A stretch of DNA of 64,000 nt, taken from positions 186,001 to 250,000 of the forward strand of contig JAIXMP010000048.1 of assembly GCA_025677815.1 (NCBI GenBank), in the 5' to 3' direction. The stretch comes from Phascolomyces articulosus (Eukaryota; Mucoromycota; Mucoromycetes; Mucorales; Lichtheimiaceae). Position numbers and translations under genes: made by a program. Positions 13,528 through 27,610 of the stretch are shown one piece after another. Numbering within the stretch: the stretch's first letter is position 1; every line of letters starts with the position of its first letter. The notes beneath the pieces were generated by a model. That model was not told the DNA's origin, did no database searches, and was given only the letters and a program-made list of their open reading frames with translations.

Positions 13528-14670
13528 GGACATATATATCCATCGAAAGCAATATCCACATTTGCATAGTATTACATGATACACATACATACACACCATG
13601 CTTCTTATATTTTCCCTCTCTATTTTTTCTCTGTATTATATTTTTTATATTGTATTTACACGTGTAGAAGAGTAATGGATCAAGGGAGAATGATGCATAT
13701 ATTTAGGAGCAAGAGAAGGAATAAATGTACATATAACTTTGGCGGGTTTCTTTTCAATTATGACGGATAATGCAACAATTTAGTTATTAGAATTTTATAT
13801 TATTATTATTAACGGTAGTCGAAATCATTTTAGCATGGCACGGTCCAATTTGGGAGTGAAAGTAAGAGAATGGGGAGGTGGAAATACAGATAGACAGACA
13901 GGCAGAGAGAACGAGACATCCCCCAGGATTCAATTATTTTAGAGGCTCGAATTTCTACCCTCTGTGTTTTACTGTCAGGGATAATTCTTGCAGTAAAAAG
14001 AAAGAATGTATGCTAAAAAGAATGATCAATAAGGAGAGAAAAAGAAAAGTTCAAAAAAATGCGGTTTTTTCCCCTCAATATAATGCATGAAAGAATAGGC
14101 CCATTTTACTTCGAGGAGAACAAGTAAAAAAAAAAATAATAGTCGGGGGACAGGTCAATCCAATTTGAAATGTGGTGTAGGTTATATACAGAGAAATTGG
14201 GTCCAGGAGATGATGGCATTCTAAATAAATGAATAATTATCAAGGCTTAGTTATTATTATAAAATAAATCTATAACCTTTCCGTTGACACATAAGAGAGA
14301 AGCAGGAGTAGATTATAGAACAATAATAATAAAAAAGAGATAACTCATAATACATGGATCGTCCAACTGTGTCGAGATCATGATGTTGGACTATTTCTCT
14401 GAAATCTGATACATATGCATATATGTAAATGATGTATGTATAAAATTCTAAATTCTAAATTCAAAAAAAAAAAATAGCGCGTAAATCACAATACGTAATA
14501 AGAAGGACATAATATGAGAAGGGGTATATAAGAAGCCATTGAAGGAGGATTCAAGAGGACTAGCAAAAGTTCATTGGAGATGATGGATGATAAAAAAATA
14601 ACAAAGAAACAAACATGGAGACAGAGAAGTTTTCATGGCGTCGTTGGGGGGAAAGAGGAGTAATGAAGGA

Positions 14671-14699
14671 GTCAGAGAGAGAGAGAGAGAGAGAGAGAG
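14671..14699. repeat. (GA)n microsatellite
   Basis: About fourteen GA units inside a longer purine-rich stretch on the plus strand (about 14500-14740). Simple repeat seen directly. Confidence 0.9.
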
Positions 14700-15514
14700 T
14701 AAGAGAGAAATAATGAGGAAGAGAAAGAGGAGACAGAGTAATACTAGTAATAATAAACGATATCATAGTATAACAATGATCAACGCAAAGACCTCATAGT
14801 GGCGGAATCATAAAAACAGTCAATGTGTTTGTTGCATATTATAAATATATACACAAATATAACATAGTATACATTTTGATGTATGAAATATTAGCAATAT
14901 GTTAACAAAAAGAGAACTAATTTATCAATATATTATAGTGAGCTTATCAAATCATATTTTTGTTCTTTTTACTGTAATGTCAACAAGTAGGAGCCCCTCC
15001 TTCTCGAAGTGCTAATCATCGTTATTAAAAGAGTGATGATAAGCTGATAATGATGATGATATATAATGGTGTCGATCCTTCAATAGTGCATAAGGATACT
15101 AATGTGAATGCATTAAAAAAAATACACGTTCATATACATCATCTAGTTCGCTTTATCATGGGTGATATGCACGGTTTTTTTTTATCACCATCTTCATCAC
15201 TTACATGTAATGCAAATGAAGAAAGTAATCCGGAGAGAATTTTCTTTTGCCAACAAATCGTTAGAAAAAGAAAGTTTGGTCTTGCATTACATATCATAAT
15301 TATTTATTATTAACTTTTATTGATATATTTATATATGAGAATCTTATAATGTTAATTATATTTTTTTTCTTTTATTATAATCTTCAACAAATTGATTATA
15401 TATTACCCACATGACATATAATAATAATAATAAAAAACATAACACTCATCAACACGAGTATCAATTGCACTCATAGTAGTCTATATTACACTAAAAAAGA
15501 AGGAGTGGGGAATG

Positions 15515-15547
15515 AGGAGAGAGAGAGAGAGAAAGAAAGAAAGAAAG
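15515..15547. repeat. (GA)n/(GAAA)n compound microsatellite
   Basis: GA units followed by four GAAA units on the plus strand. Simple repeat seen directly. Confidence 0.85.
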
Positions 15548-16128
15548 TAGAAGAAGGAGCAAGGGGAGAGACAAAGTATTGGATCGAATTGCAGTTTTGT
15601 TTTTTCAAGATATATACAAAAAAAAATAATAGCAATGACAGGAGTTCCTTTAATAGTAGCATATAATATCATAAATAACACATCCTGATTCCCGGATTAT
15701 AAGCTATGTTTGCAAGAGAGTAGGTGCATTATGTATGTGTTTATATATGTGGCTATTTACCATTATTATTACTAATGCCTTTATTATTACTTTGGCTATA
15801 TATTACTACTATGTCTATGGATCCATATTATAGTTATCATGTGCATTTATATGTATATATACAATTTTGTGCACATACAGTTATTATATATTTGTAGTAA
15901 AAAATGAAATCCTTCCTTTTCTTGGTCCTTCTTCATTAGATATAAATACTCACACAAATCAATTTACTTTATCTTTTTTTTTTCACCAATTTTTTTCTTG
16001 TTTTTTTATTATTACGTTCATTTTATTTACTGCTACATATTTTTATATACAGTATATTACGATTTTAATTATAAACAGATACAACAATCGATTATATATA
16101 TAATTATCACAATATAGAAAATATAAAC

Positions 16129-17636
<1,508 letters not shown>

Positions 17637-19953
17637 GACGCACGCACACTCATACATAATAATATACACACACCTTTTATATTACATATTTACTACAATG
17701 CACATGTATATACATTCTTTTTTCTGTTTACACCCCAATCTTATCACAATTACTCCTCCATTTATTCTTGTGTCTCCTTTTTTTTACTCTCTTTTTCTTA
17801 AATTATGTTGATGACTAAGTTATTTCCAATAATAATAATAATACCCACCAGCCTACTACCACAATTATATTACAACTACCACAACTACAATTCTGTACAA
17901 CAATAATAATATTATACATAGTCATTATAAATCATCTTTACTCATACACACAATCTTTTTTTCTTTAGATATATTAGCGTAAATACTCAATTTCTTTCAA
18001 TAAACAACCAATCGTAGTAGTAATAGCTATATATTATGAGATATACGTATTTCAGGCATTGTTTTTACTTTCTATTATGACCTTATGGATATTGTGGGTT
18101 TTTACAGAACGAGATTTTTTATCAAATGTGATGTTGATTTAAAACTGGAGTATTGGCTAAAAACATATGCACTTTAATCGGTCACTGTGACAATCTTTTT
18201 ATCTTGGGTAACAATAAAATATGTTACATATATAGTAATATCAATGAACATTATGATGGTGAATTTTTTTTACTCATCATATGAACCAACTAGAAGCAAA
18301 AAAAAAAAGTATCTTTTACAATGAATCATTTGGACCATTATTGAAAGGATGAGAGGATTATGGTATAGATATTACTAGGTAATGGTGGTCATAGTAATTA
18401 TACGTAACATTTAAATACATAGTTAAGAAAATAAAATCATAATTTGAATAATTGTAATAAACAGGTTTAATTTTACCCTGAAAAAATATGTTCAAAAAAA
18501 CAGCACTACACTATATGGGGGTCTCTTTTTTCGTTCTTTAGACGAAGAGAATAAAGGGAGGGGAGTAAAAAAAATGAGCATGCTTTAAGGCAGGACCTAT
18601 CCATACTATATATTATTGATAATTATCCAAAAACATCTCTCTCTTGATGTTATTCCATTTCTATGCAACAATAATGACATTTCTATCATATAATTGATGT
18701 TGTCCTTTTTTCTATTATTCAATATGCATCAGTGATGAGGGGAAGTACTTGGAAAAGAAACAGGGAAAAGGGGGGCAAAAATTGCTCCAAGTGGAAGAAG
18801 GAGGGCTTCATAATAGAAAAAAAAGATGATGATGAAATAAAAGGTATAGTGCTTTTGCTTACATACTATTTTAAGGGTTCTATAAAGTGCATTTATATTA
18901 TCACATCAAGCTGGCTTGTGCGTCAGGAGTTTTTTTATTACACATATATACTCACTTACACACACACTTTTAGAGCACCTGTTTTATTATTATTATTATT
19001 TAATCCCTGGATTCACCATCTCCAAATTTTTCATTCAAAAAAATAAAGGTTCAAGGTTTGTAAATAAATCATCATCTTTACAAAGTTTCTTTAACGTGAG
19101 CCAAACATCATTTTGTGTCGTTATTATATTACTATTAAGCAAGGAGTTAAAAAAGTGTTTCTCTATATTTAATGACAAAGTTTATCATCATCATAATATC
19201 CCAAAAATTTATACCATATCATCTTATTATCTCTCCCCTTGACTTCTTTAAAGCTGGTGACAATTTGTTTTTTTTTCTCCCGATTTAATTTAAGAATCTT
19301 TTCAATTGGATGGCTTTGATAATTTGGGGGAGCGAGAGAGAGAGATGGGATCCCTCTTAATATTAAACAGAGAGGAATGCTGTTATATATAGATAACAGG
19401 ACGCAATGATGATTCTATGTAAAATATAAATACATGGTACGTAAGTAATTAAAGGTCTACAAAATTTATAATAATAATTATGGAGGGCTTATTATGAACT
19501 AGAGAGAGATCGATCTGCTTACTGCTTACAGTTGGTAAAAACAATTTTAACACCTAACAAATCAAATATTTGAAGCATTATCAAGAAGAATAAAAAGCAA
19601 TATAATTACTTAAAGTTTAATCACGGTGCAATGTATTAATTTAGGAAACTTTGTTAGAGTCCATTTTTCTATACTCACGTATGGGATGGTTACAAAATAT
19701 ATGCACATTTCAAAATATTAGAATCGATGATGGTGGCTTGAAATGACATATTTAAAAAAAGAGTAATAGACCTGATAGAAAGATTTAAAAGTAACGTATG
19801 TAACAAAATAGAAGACGAGCACAGATGTAAGGAACTATAGAACTCATGATTTTATCCAAACGAATAATGGCGGGTTATACAAGAGGATGTCTATGTATGT
19901 GTGTGCGTGTGCGTGTGCGTGTGCGTGTGTGTGGGAAAGACAGACAGACAGAC

Positions 19954-19991
<38 letters not shown>

Positions 19992-22000
19992 CGCAATGAT
20001 AATATATAAGAAGAAATCTTATTAAAGTTGTTTTTCCCTGAATCCCTTTCTTTCTCTTTCTATCAACCCTCTCTGTTGCATCGTTATTTTTTTTTTTAAA
20101 AAAAAAAAAACCAGAAGCCTAAATATATTCAATGTTATATAATACTTTAGAGATAAAGAGAAAAATCTTGTTATCGGTTCAATAACAACATTAATTGAAA
20201 GAGGGCTTTGCTTCAATATTATGACCATAATTGGAACGAGGCTGTGCTATAATGAAAAAAACGCCGGAGGGGATAAACTTACATCAAGGGTGTACTACGG
20301 TTAGAGTGTCCTTTGATCCTATCATGTCGTGATGATAAATGGAGGGGAAAGTTTCGGGCATGATGATTTACTATAGTAAAAAAAAAACTCAAACTCAAAC
20401 TCTTCTGCGTCGTCATTGATTTTTATTTCATTATTATTTTTGATAGTTGTCAATATAATGACTGTATATAAAAAACCCTAAAAATGATAGACTTATCTCA
20501 TGTCTGTATTATTATTATTATTACTGTTCAGTATACAATGGGAAGGTCTAAACTGACAGTAAGTAGTACAGTCGTCATTTTATGGCTCATCAGGTGTAAA
20601 TATCTGTTTTATTGTTAATTATATACAGTCTCTACCTGTTTTTGCAGTTTGACTCGCTATTGTTGCCTTATATTTTCGGCGAACACAACAAGGAATCTTG
20701 CTGAAACATGTTTTTGAACGCTGATGTGTCTTTCTAAAACACTTGTTTAATTTGATTGTTGCTGTTATCTCCGAAAATAAATAAATAAAAAAATGGAAAG
20801 AGGACTTGGCGACAGTTGGCGACACTGTTATCCAAATTGCCATATACTTACCTTAAAAGTCATAAAGATGTTTCACGGATGGGCAGTTCCTGCCACCACA
20901 GATAGTATCAGTATTCATAAAGCGATTGGCATTTTTTCTAATAGCTCTCTATGTATCTCTCTTCATTTCACTTTCTGTTCAATATTGGTAATACTGGTAA
21001 TAATTTAGCAACAATAACAAAATAAGATATATGTAATTTTAACACCGTTTTACCTTATTCTCACCGCATACTAATTGTGAAAATGATGGTAATAGCCTGG
21101 GACATCGTGAGTATATACTGGGGAATTGTTAGTGTCGCTAACAAATGTCCCATTTTTTACGACTCGAAGAAGGGAGTATGTGATTAGGAATCAATATATA
21201 AAAGAAGAATTATGATTATTTTTATATATGAATATCTTGTTCTTGCTTTCATTTTATTATGCAAAGAAAAAAGTTAGCAAAATTGTCTATTTTTTAGTGG
21301 AAACAAATGATCATGTTTTCTTGATTTAAAGCTGTGGGGATTCATCCTTAAAATACATCTTTTTATGTTGTTTTAGTGTTGTTCTTTGTTGACAAAATGT
21401 TTTTATTACTTGTTTATACTATAAGTAGTAAAATGGAAATTTTAGAAAGAAGTAGGCATACGTAGAGTTAAATATGAAATCAGTAATCAAGAAAAACTAA
21501 GTTGGTACATTATAATATATGCAAGAAAAGTTTTATGAAGGCTTGTTTTTTTCTAATTTGTTTGGCTTACAGGATCTAATATTAATCTACTCTGCGTAAT
21601 AGTATTTCAAATTATACTAAACATACTGAAATTCGCAGGGTACAATAGCCACAAATTCCAATCTTTGCTTAAAAGTAAGTAATACACATATATATCAAGA
21701 GATAGATAAAATCTTGGTAGTCGCGCTTTAATGAACTTTGAAATCATAAGAAATTCTGTAATACATTTCATTACTAAATATGGCTGATACTTTTTCTTTA
21801 TACATATACGTTATATTTGTATATTTATAGCAAAGTATTGAATATCATGTTTCACCAGATAATTTTTTGGTGACCTAATATGACTCTACTTCTCTGTATA
21901 TTTCCTTTCACGATAATAAAATAGCTTTTTCCCCCTTCTCTTTCGTGTTCTCTTCATTAAGTCTCCAAATATTATATACCAACAACGATAAAAACAACGA
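17637..22000. other. 4.4 kb gene-free region
   Basis: The longest stretch without a gene or obvious transposon. AT-rich, with trinucleotide runs (AAT/ATT) at 17830-17910 and a compound GT/GACA/GA microsatellite near 19.9 kb. Open frames of 60-108 codons (for example near 18.8-19.2, 20.6-21.0 kb) are Ile/Tyr/Lys-rich without domain signatures. A pyrimidine tract (about 21930-21960) precedes the next gene. A non-coding RNA or long promoter is possible but not shown. Confidence 0.5.
19894..19990. repeat. compound microsatellite (GTGTGC)n-(GACA)n-(GA)n
   Basis: Three adjacent simple repeats: GT/GC alternating units, then five GACA units, then about fourteen GA units. The alternating purine-pyrimidine part could adopt Z-DNA, and the GA part triplex DNA; structural behaviour is inferred. 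Confidence 0.9.
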
Positions 22001-22866
22001 ATGGTCAGTAACGACGACGATAGTTCGAGTAGTACCGATAATGGTACTTCTTATCCTTACCTTATCCCTCTTTTGATAGGAATGGGAATGGGATTCTTTG
22101 TATTATTTTGGATAGGAGCAGTGTGTCAATGTTATGGTGCAAAGAACAATAGTACGTACATATGATGAACAAAAAGAAAGGTGACCCCCTTTATATTTCT
22201 TTATATACTAAATGAAACCTATGTTATATAGCTGATAAAAGGCTCTGGGTAAGCTGTTGTTATGCATCGACAAGCTTGTGTTGGTTTCCACCTTTGATGC
22301 TCTACAGAATATTTTGTACACGAAATAGTTTTTGGGGTATATTTTTTGAGTGTCCAACATGGTATTGTGATATATCCTACTTTCTTTACAATTATTGGCA
22401 ACCATTTACCTATGGACTGGCCACATATTACACCCATTGTTGCTCTTTCATTTCTCAATACAATTATTCCTCTTCTTTTTTTTATAATAATAATGAGAGT
22501 GGTGATGCAACACGCGAAGGATTATTGACAAGATGGAATAATGGTAGCTGTAGTAGTGATGATGAGGATGAAGGCTCGGGTAATAGTTTGGATAGGAGGA
22601 ATAATATATGTCGTCACAACTATCAAAATAATACAACACTGAATGATACGACTATGATCAACAGCAACAACCATGATACTGGTGATTTTATACCACTTGA
22701 AATGATCTCCCATTCCGCAGCATCAGGATCAGCGAAATCACCATCATCTATTACACCAACAGTAGATTCCGATGAAGATAATAGTTTATATTATCCATCG
22801 GTTGGCCTGATGGATTCTTCAAGGTCCGTTACCATCACAATAAGAGAACAGACTAAATATCTTTGA
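22001..22866 (+). CDS. Cys/aromatic-rich membrane protein of unknown function
   Basis: Two exons (22001-22151, 22232-22866; intron GTACGT...TATAG) give 261 residues. A short acidic Ser-rich N-terminus is followed by a clear membrane segment (YLIPLLIGMGMGFFVLFWIGAV, about residues 19-40). Then comes a stretch unusually rich in Cys, Trp, Tyr and Phe (about 50-110: CCYAS...CWFPP...FCTRN...FECPTWYCDISYF...HCCSF) that may form one or two further membrane or palmitoylated segments. The C-terminal half is Asn/Ser/Asp-rich and probably disordered. A pyrimidine-rich tract lies just upstream. I do not recognise the family. The phase-correct intron, long second exon and composition change support a real gene. 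Confidence 0.6.
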
Positions 22867-23041
22867 TGCTATATAAAGTTATTAAATATCTTTGCATAAT
22901 ACAATTGTACATAGCAAGTAGCATGTAATTATAGTAGAATCTTTCAACTTTCATAATGGAAATATACCAATATGTATAATATAATAAAAATAATGATACC
23001 ATTTGATATTTATATATCTATACATTAGTGTCAATGGGTAT

Positions 23042-23637
23042 TCAACTCTCGTCATTTTGCATGTCGCTAAAACAAGGAATGGATTGCCTGTACATCAGTA
23101 GTGGATCTTGTACTTTCTGAACTCTTGTCATACCCAACCCCTCGATTTCAGCAACAATTTTTTCATCCATATTCACTTCCGTTTGATCCAAGTCAATACT
23201 TTCTATGCCGAAATTTTAAAATGTTATAGTTACAAAAATTGGGAGTTAACTAACGGCCATCATAAGGGTTCCGTGCCATATATATCACGAACATCAGGTA
23301 TCAATTACCATATTCTAAAACATGGGTTTTTTGTAGAATTGTTTTATTTCGTACACGTGTGCAATTTTTTTTTTGTTAAAATCGAAAAGAAATGGAACGA
23401 ATAGAATGACAAAAGTACCTGATCGGTGATGGAAAAACAACATCCTCTCGGTGGTAAAATATACCAAGAAGCGAGATCATCCATTGGTACTAACCAGCCA
23501 TAGTGATATAACGATCTATTATTGTTGATCAAATAGAAAGCACACCTGTTTATTGGTATTGTATAATAACCATGTCTTTATTAAATCAATATACCGTCAA
23601 AGAGGACGTCTTTTTTTCCCACAACGCAATAATTCAT
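23042..23637 (-). pseudogene. small multi-exon gene, frame not fully resolved (possible pseudogene)
   Basis: Coding-like segments on the minus strand: a start MNYCVVGKKDVLFD (23637-23596), then TIPINRCAFYLINNNRSLYHYG leading to LASWYILPPRGCCFSITDQ (about 23560-23421, ending at a CAG|GTACTT donor), then MFVIYMARNPYDG joined through a clean 52-bp intron to QSIDLDQTEVNMDEK and GMTRVQKVQDPLLMYRQ with a stop at 23042-23044. The last join is phase-perfect. Two earlier joins fail: the exon after 23421 has a valid acceptor but runs into TGA one base out of frame with MFVIYMARN, and the first intron cannot be placed without a stop. Either one or two indels have broken the gene, or my exon model is wrong. 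Family not recognised. It is divergent from HMG-CoA lyase and shares its promoter region. Confidence 0.4.
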
Positions 23638-23878
23638 GTAAAGATAAAATAAGGTGGAGAAAGGGATGTTTAAAAAATAGAGAGGCGATAGTGAAACGTT
23701 GCACATGACCGTGGGATAAAAACATTGCGGGGCAAAAAGTCTCTAAGTTGATATAAACTCGGGTTATATAATAGACTGGTAGTAAAGAAACCGAGATTCA
23801 TAGGAACATATTTGACCTTTCTTATTCCCAAGTACACTCGTTTTTCCTTTTCCTTTTTCTTTTTTGTATATATACGAT
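23638..23878. promoter_or_regulatory. divergent promoter, HMG-CoA lyase and the minus-strand gene
   Basis: A 241-bp region between two start codons. A TATA-like TTATATAATA at about 23763-23772 lies some 110 bases before the HMG-CoA lyase ATG, and a pyrimidine-rich tract (23835-23862) sits close to the ATG. Motif-level evidence only. Confidence 0.4.
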
Positions 23879-25292
23879 ATGAATAGATTTGCCTCCACCA
23901 TGCTTCGATCCTCTGCTACTCGATCAGCCTTTACCAAGGTGCGAATTTTTATTTGAATTTTAAGAGCTAAAAAAAAAGAAACACCAATCCTCATCGATCA
24001 ATGAATTACTATTTTATACATTAGGCTACTGCTGCTGCTTCCATGCGTCGTTATTCTACACCAGCAACGGTTTCCAACTTTGTCAAAATTGTTGAAGTCG
24101 GTCCTCGTGATGGGTTACAAAACGAAAAACAAGTGATTCCTACACCTGTTAAAATTGAATTGATTGAACGTTTGGCCAATGCTGGATTGCCTGTAGTTGA
24201 AGCAACCAGTTTTGTTAGCCCAAAGTGGGTTCCTCAGGTAAAATAAAAATACTAGATAAACACAGGATTGTGACAAGACATGATTTATGTTTTCATGTGT
24301 TTTTTAATGAAGAATGTCAATAACATTGGATATCTATATATAGATGGGTGATAACCGTGAAGTCTTTCAATCAATCAAAAAGAAACCTAACGTTGGATAC
24401 CCCGTATTGACTCCCAATATCCGTGGTGTAGATAATGCCGTTGCTGCTGGTGCATCTGAAGTTGCTATGTTTACAGCAGTGACTGAATCATTCAACCGTA
24501 AAAACACCAATTGTTCGACGGAAGAAGCAATCGATCGTATGGTGGAGGTGACAAAGGCTGCTCTTGATAAGGGTCTTAAAGTTCGAGGGTAAGAGAATAG
24601 AAGTATTTGCACTAGCGTATGTTTATCACATTTTTCCTTTTATATATTAACTCTTATTATTTTCTATTTCCTAAAAAAAGATACGTTTCATGTGTCCTTG
24701 GATGTCCTTATGAAGGCGTAGTATCCCCAATTGCTGTTGCTCAAATGGCAAAGCAAATGTATGACGCTGGTTGTTATGAAATCAGTTTGGGCGATACCAT
24801 TGGTGTTGGTACCGCTGGTTCCATGGGTCATATGTTGGAAGAAGTATTGAAGGTGGTTCCAGCTGAAGCTTTAGCTGTTCACTGCCATGATACTTATGGT
24901 CAAGCTTTAGCCAATATTTTAAAGGCCCTTGAGGTAAAAAATTGATTCAAATAGACCAAGATATAAAAAAAAAATTGTGATGGATAGATGGGCTATTGGG
25001 ACTAATGAAATGATACATTTTACAAAAAAACAAAATTTAGTATGGTATTCGTGTTGTCGATAGTTCTGTTGCAGGCCTTGGTGGTTGTCCTTATGCACCT
25101 GGTGCCAAGGGTAATGTTGCCACCGAAGATGTCGTCTATATGCTTCACGGTATGGGCTTTGAAACAGGAACCAATTTGGATGCTCTTGTTGAAACTGGAC
25201 GATGGATTTCTGAACAATTAGGTCGTGAAACTGGTTCTCGTGCTGGTGCCGCCCTTTTGAGCAAGAAGGTTGCTCGCGAAAGTAAAATTTAG
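23879..25292 (+). CDS. HMGCL: hydroxymethylglutaryl-CoA lyase, mitochondrial
   Basis: Five exons give about 325 residues. The N-terminus [20 protein letters not shown]...[10 protein letters not shown] is Arg/Ser/Ala-rich and acidic-free, a mitochondrial targeting sequence. The catalytic TIM barrel starts [17 protein letters not shown] (metal and substrate residues) and continues with [19 protein letters not shown] and [12 protein letters not shown]. It ends with the diagnostic [21 protein letters not shown], which carries the catalytic Cys. The reaction cleaves HMG-CoA to acetoacetate and acetyl-CoA, the last step of leucine breakdown. The protein ends ARESKI, and SKI resembles a weak peroxisomal PTS1 signal. 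TAG stop at 25290-25292. Confidence 0.97.
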
Positions 25293-25660
25293 ATAAATTC
25301 AATAAACAAAATAAATAAAAATGAGAATGATAATGTGTTTTCGATTATATTATTAAGACACAGCGTTACAAATTTGAAAATAAGTGAAAAGAAAGAGATA
25401 GAAAGATACTACAATTAAAATGGAATAATTTTTTAAATAAAAATGGATGGATAGAGGAGGGATGATAGATAGAAAAAAAGTAGGTAGTAAAATTAAAGTA
25501 AATAGTATACGTGTTTGGAAGGATGTTATATAAGTTAGAGTACGAAATAAGAAAAAAAATCAATGCCAAAAGTATTAAATTATATAATTAATGAAATAAT
25601 AAGAAAATATGAAGAAAAAATGGAATAGAAATCGCTGTCAATTATGGTTGTTTTGTTAGT
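25293..25660. other. convergent intergenic, HMG-CoA lyase / fatty acid hydroxylase
   Basis: Mostly A-rich on the plus strand. AATAAACAAAATAAATAAAA immediately after the HMG-CoA lyase stop is a probable poly(A) signal region. No gene seen. Confidence 0.6.
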
Positions 25661-26911
25661 TTAGACCTTGTACTTTAAGACAGTACCAAAGATATAATCC
25701 CAGACCTTTGATGTGATACCGTAACCCAAATCAAAGTTCTTGTAATGATGGGCCATATGGTACTTTTTCATTTCTTTGAAATGGAATTCAAAGACTTTAG
25801 CATGATGCAAGTAGTAATGAACACAGTCGTACAAGATATATCCAAAGTAACCACCAGCAATCACGCCATAGGCCATGACGGGAGGGAATAATGCATGACC
25901 GAGACGAGTCAATGGATATGAGATGAAAACATTCAATGCAGGTGGCATGACAAGTCGTAACCTATAATAATAACCCAATGGGTTATAAAGAAAAAAAACG
26001 TTTAATTATCACACCACAAAATTTTCTACCAACTCCCCCCATTCATCCAATGACAATCCGCAACCCCAAAAAAATAATCTCACTATCTTCACTCCCGTAG
26101 AAAAGAGAATATGAAATAAAAAATGCTTGGCTTACCTATCCATTGGAAGATAATGATGGAAACCGTGAAGGGTAAAATGAAGAGTAAATGCCCATTGAGC
26201 ATCAGGAAGATAATCATCGACATGGAATAAGAAACGATGTAAACCATATTCAAGTAAAGTCCAAATAGCAATGCCAAGAGCAAAGGATAACACACTGACA
26301 ACAGGCATATTATAATCGAATGACAATTTCATGGCATAACCCACGACAGGTAACCAAATAAGAGGGACCACCCACCAAGCTGTCTTACTCAAAGGCTCCA
26401 ATAACCAGTGACCAAAAAATTGAGCAGGTTCAGGTAAATAACGTGGTTTATGAACTTGTTCCAAATAAAATTCCTTTGTGAAGTTGGCTCGTAACATTTG
26501 TGGAATCAATGGTTTACGTAAATCCAAAAATTGATGTTTCTTTATATCCAATGCAAGATCCGTGACAGATGGATGGAAATCGGGCTTGTCATAATCTTGG
26601 TCAGCACCATTCAACGTCTCTTCACTTCCGTTGTTGTTGTTGTTGATCTTGGAATCCGAAGAAGGGGCCAACGTACCAATACAATATTCTTCCAAAATTT
26701 CATAGGCTGCTTCGGAATGGTCGTGTTCAAGCTCATCTTTCATAATAGCTGTCACATCTTTACCACCATAGTCGAGAATTAAGTCGTCACCACCAGGATG
26801 ATCTTGGATGAACTCAGTGACATCATACACTTTTCCCTTGTAGAGAACCCAACAAGAATCAGGTGTGTTATGGCTAGTAACTTCGTCTTGTGTATAAAAT
26901 TTGACAGCCAT
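25661..26911 (-). CDS. SCS7: sphingolipid fatty acid 2-hydroxylase (cytochrome b5 + di-iron hydroxylase)
   Basis: Two exons, with the intron after the Asp codon of PMD|RLRLVMPP. The N-terminal cytochrome b5 domain has the heme motif HPGG at residues 38-41 and the second heme His in HDHSEAAYE near residue 65. An Asn/Ser linker follows, then PRYLPEPAQFFGHW and four hydrophobic segments. Histidine clusters of the fatty-acid hydroxylase superfamily are all present: HRFLFHVDD, LHFTLHGFHHYLP, VHYYLHH and YHMAHHYKN. This is the architecture of yeast Scs7/human FA2H, the ER enzyme that 2-hydroxylates very-long-chain acyl chains of ceramide. About 360 residues, ending GTVLKYKV. The start at 26911 (MAVKFYTQDE) matches family N-termini; an ATG at 26938 would add nine residues. 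Confidence 0.96.
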
Positions 26912-27226
26912 AGAAGAAGAGTTTATGAGTAAGTTCAAAGGGAGGAAGAGTAAGGATATGAAGTAAAAAAAAGGTGTCTCTTTTTATTTCTAAAGGATGG
27001 GTTTTTGATGAAAAAAAAAAAGAACGGAACGGTTTGCAGCTTTAAAATGAAACACATCTAAAAATGGAAACTATTTGACTCCCGCGATGCCGAATCGTTC
27101 CTGTATACAGGATTTTTTTCCATCATGGCATCTCTTTTGATTGGCGCTGGAATTTTAAGTGATTGGCAGTAGTTAACATAATAAATCACAATTTATTTAG
27201 AAAAAAGAAATATATACAACTATGAA
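26912..27226. other. intergenic, upstream of the hydroxylase gene
   Basis: Promoter side of the fatty acid hydroxylase gene; A-rich at 26960-27020. It borders the transposon-rich segment that begins at about 27.2 kb. Nothing else seen. Confidence 0.5.
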
Positions 27227-27610
27227 AAAAACTACAACATTCTCTCTCCGTCAAAACAATGAGGCACAAACGAAAGAGAGGGCCTAATCCAACCCTGGTA
27301 ATCTTGAGTAATGATCTGGCCGGTGGAGGACATGATTCTTGGTAGCAAAGTATCATCCAATGTGAGTAAGTCGCATTTGGCACTCGCCTTGAGTTTCGAC
27401 AGTATGGTTAAGGAAGATACAATATTTCAAAGCCTTGTTTTGCAACTGCCTCCTCCACTTCTGGTGCCTTGTGTATAGTGGCGTAATCCATTATCAATGT
27501 TCTTCCGCCAACGTCATTTTCCTTCAATACCCCCATAAGCACTTTAAGAACCATATAATATAATATACGCAAAGTCCACATAGAGTGCTCCTTCCAAACC
27601 TGCATATACA
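27227..27610 (-). pseudogene. Tc1/IS630-type transposase, C-terminal relic
   Basis: The minus strand reads NDVGGRTLIMDYATIHKAPEVEEAVAKQGFEILYLP, the second-Asp strand of a DDE transposase (family form: xxMDNAxIHK). It then jumps to another frame with SKLKASAKCDLLTLDDTLLPR and ITQDYQGWIRPSLSFVPHCFDGERML before a stop. In this family LYLP is normally followed by PYSPFLNPIE with the last catalytic Glu. Here that block is missing, so the enzyme is dead. The N-terminal half is absent here. A related N-terminal fragment lies at about 40.8 kb, but nothing shows they came from one copy. Confidence 0.75.

Larger units (their letters stand above)
13528..16128. other. 2.6 kb gene-free region upstream of the zinc-finger gene
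   Basis: No convincing coding sequence. Contents: AT-rich DNA, a purine-rich belt from about 14500 to 14740 with a GA microsatellite at 14671-14699, and a second GA/GAAA tract at 15515-15547. It sits directly upstream of the C2H2 factor and may hold its long promoter or 5' leader; that is an inference. Confidence 0.5.

Noticed and set aside
18732..19242. Overlapping plus-strand open frames of 104 and 108 codons
   Set aside because: Tyr/Ile/Leu-rich, overlapping in different frames, no conserved pattern; expected by chance in AT-rich DNA.
20619..21008. Opposed open frames around 20.6-21.0 kb
   Set aside because: Both strands are open by chance; no splice-consistent extension or recognisable domain.
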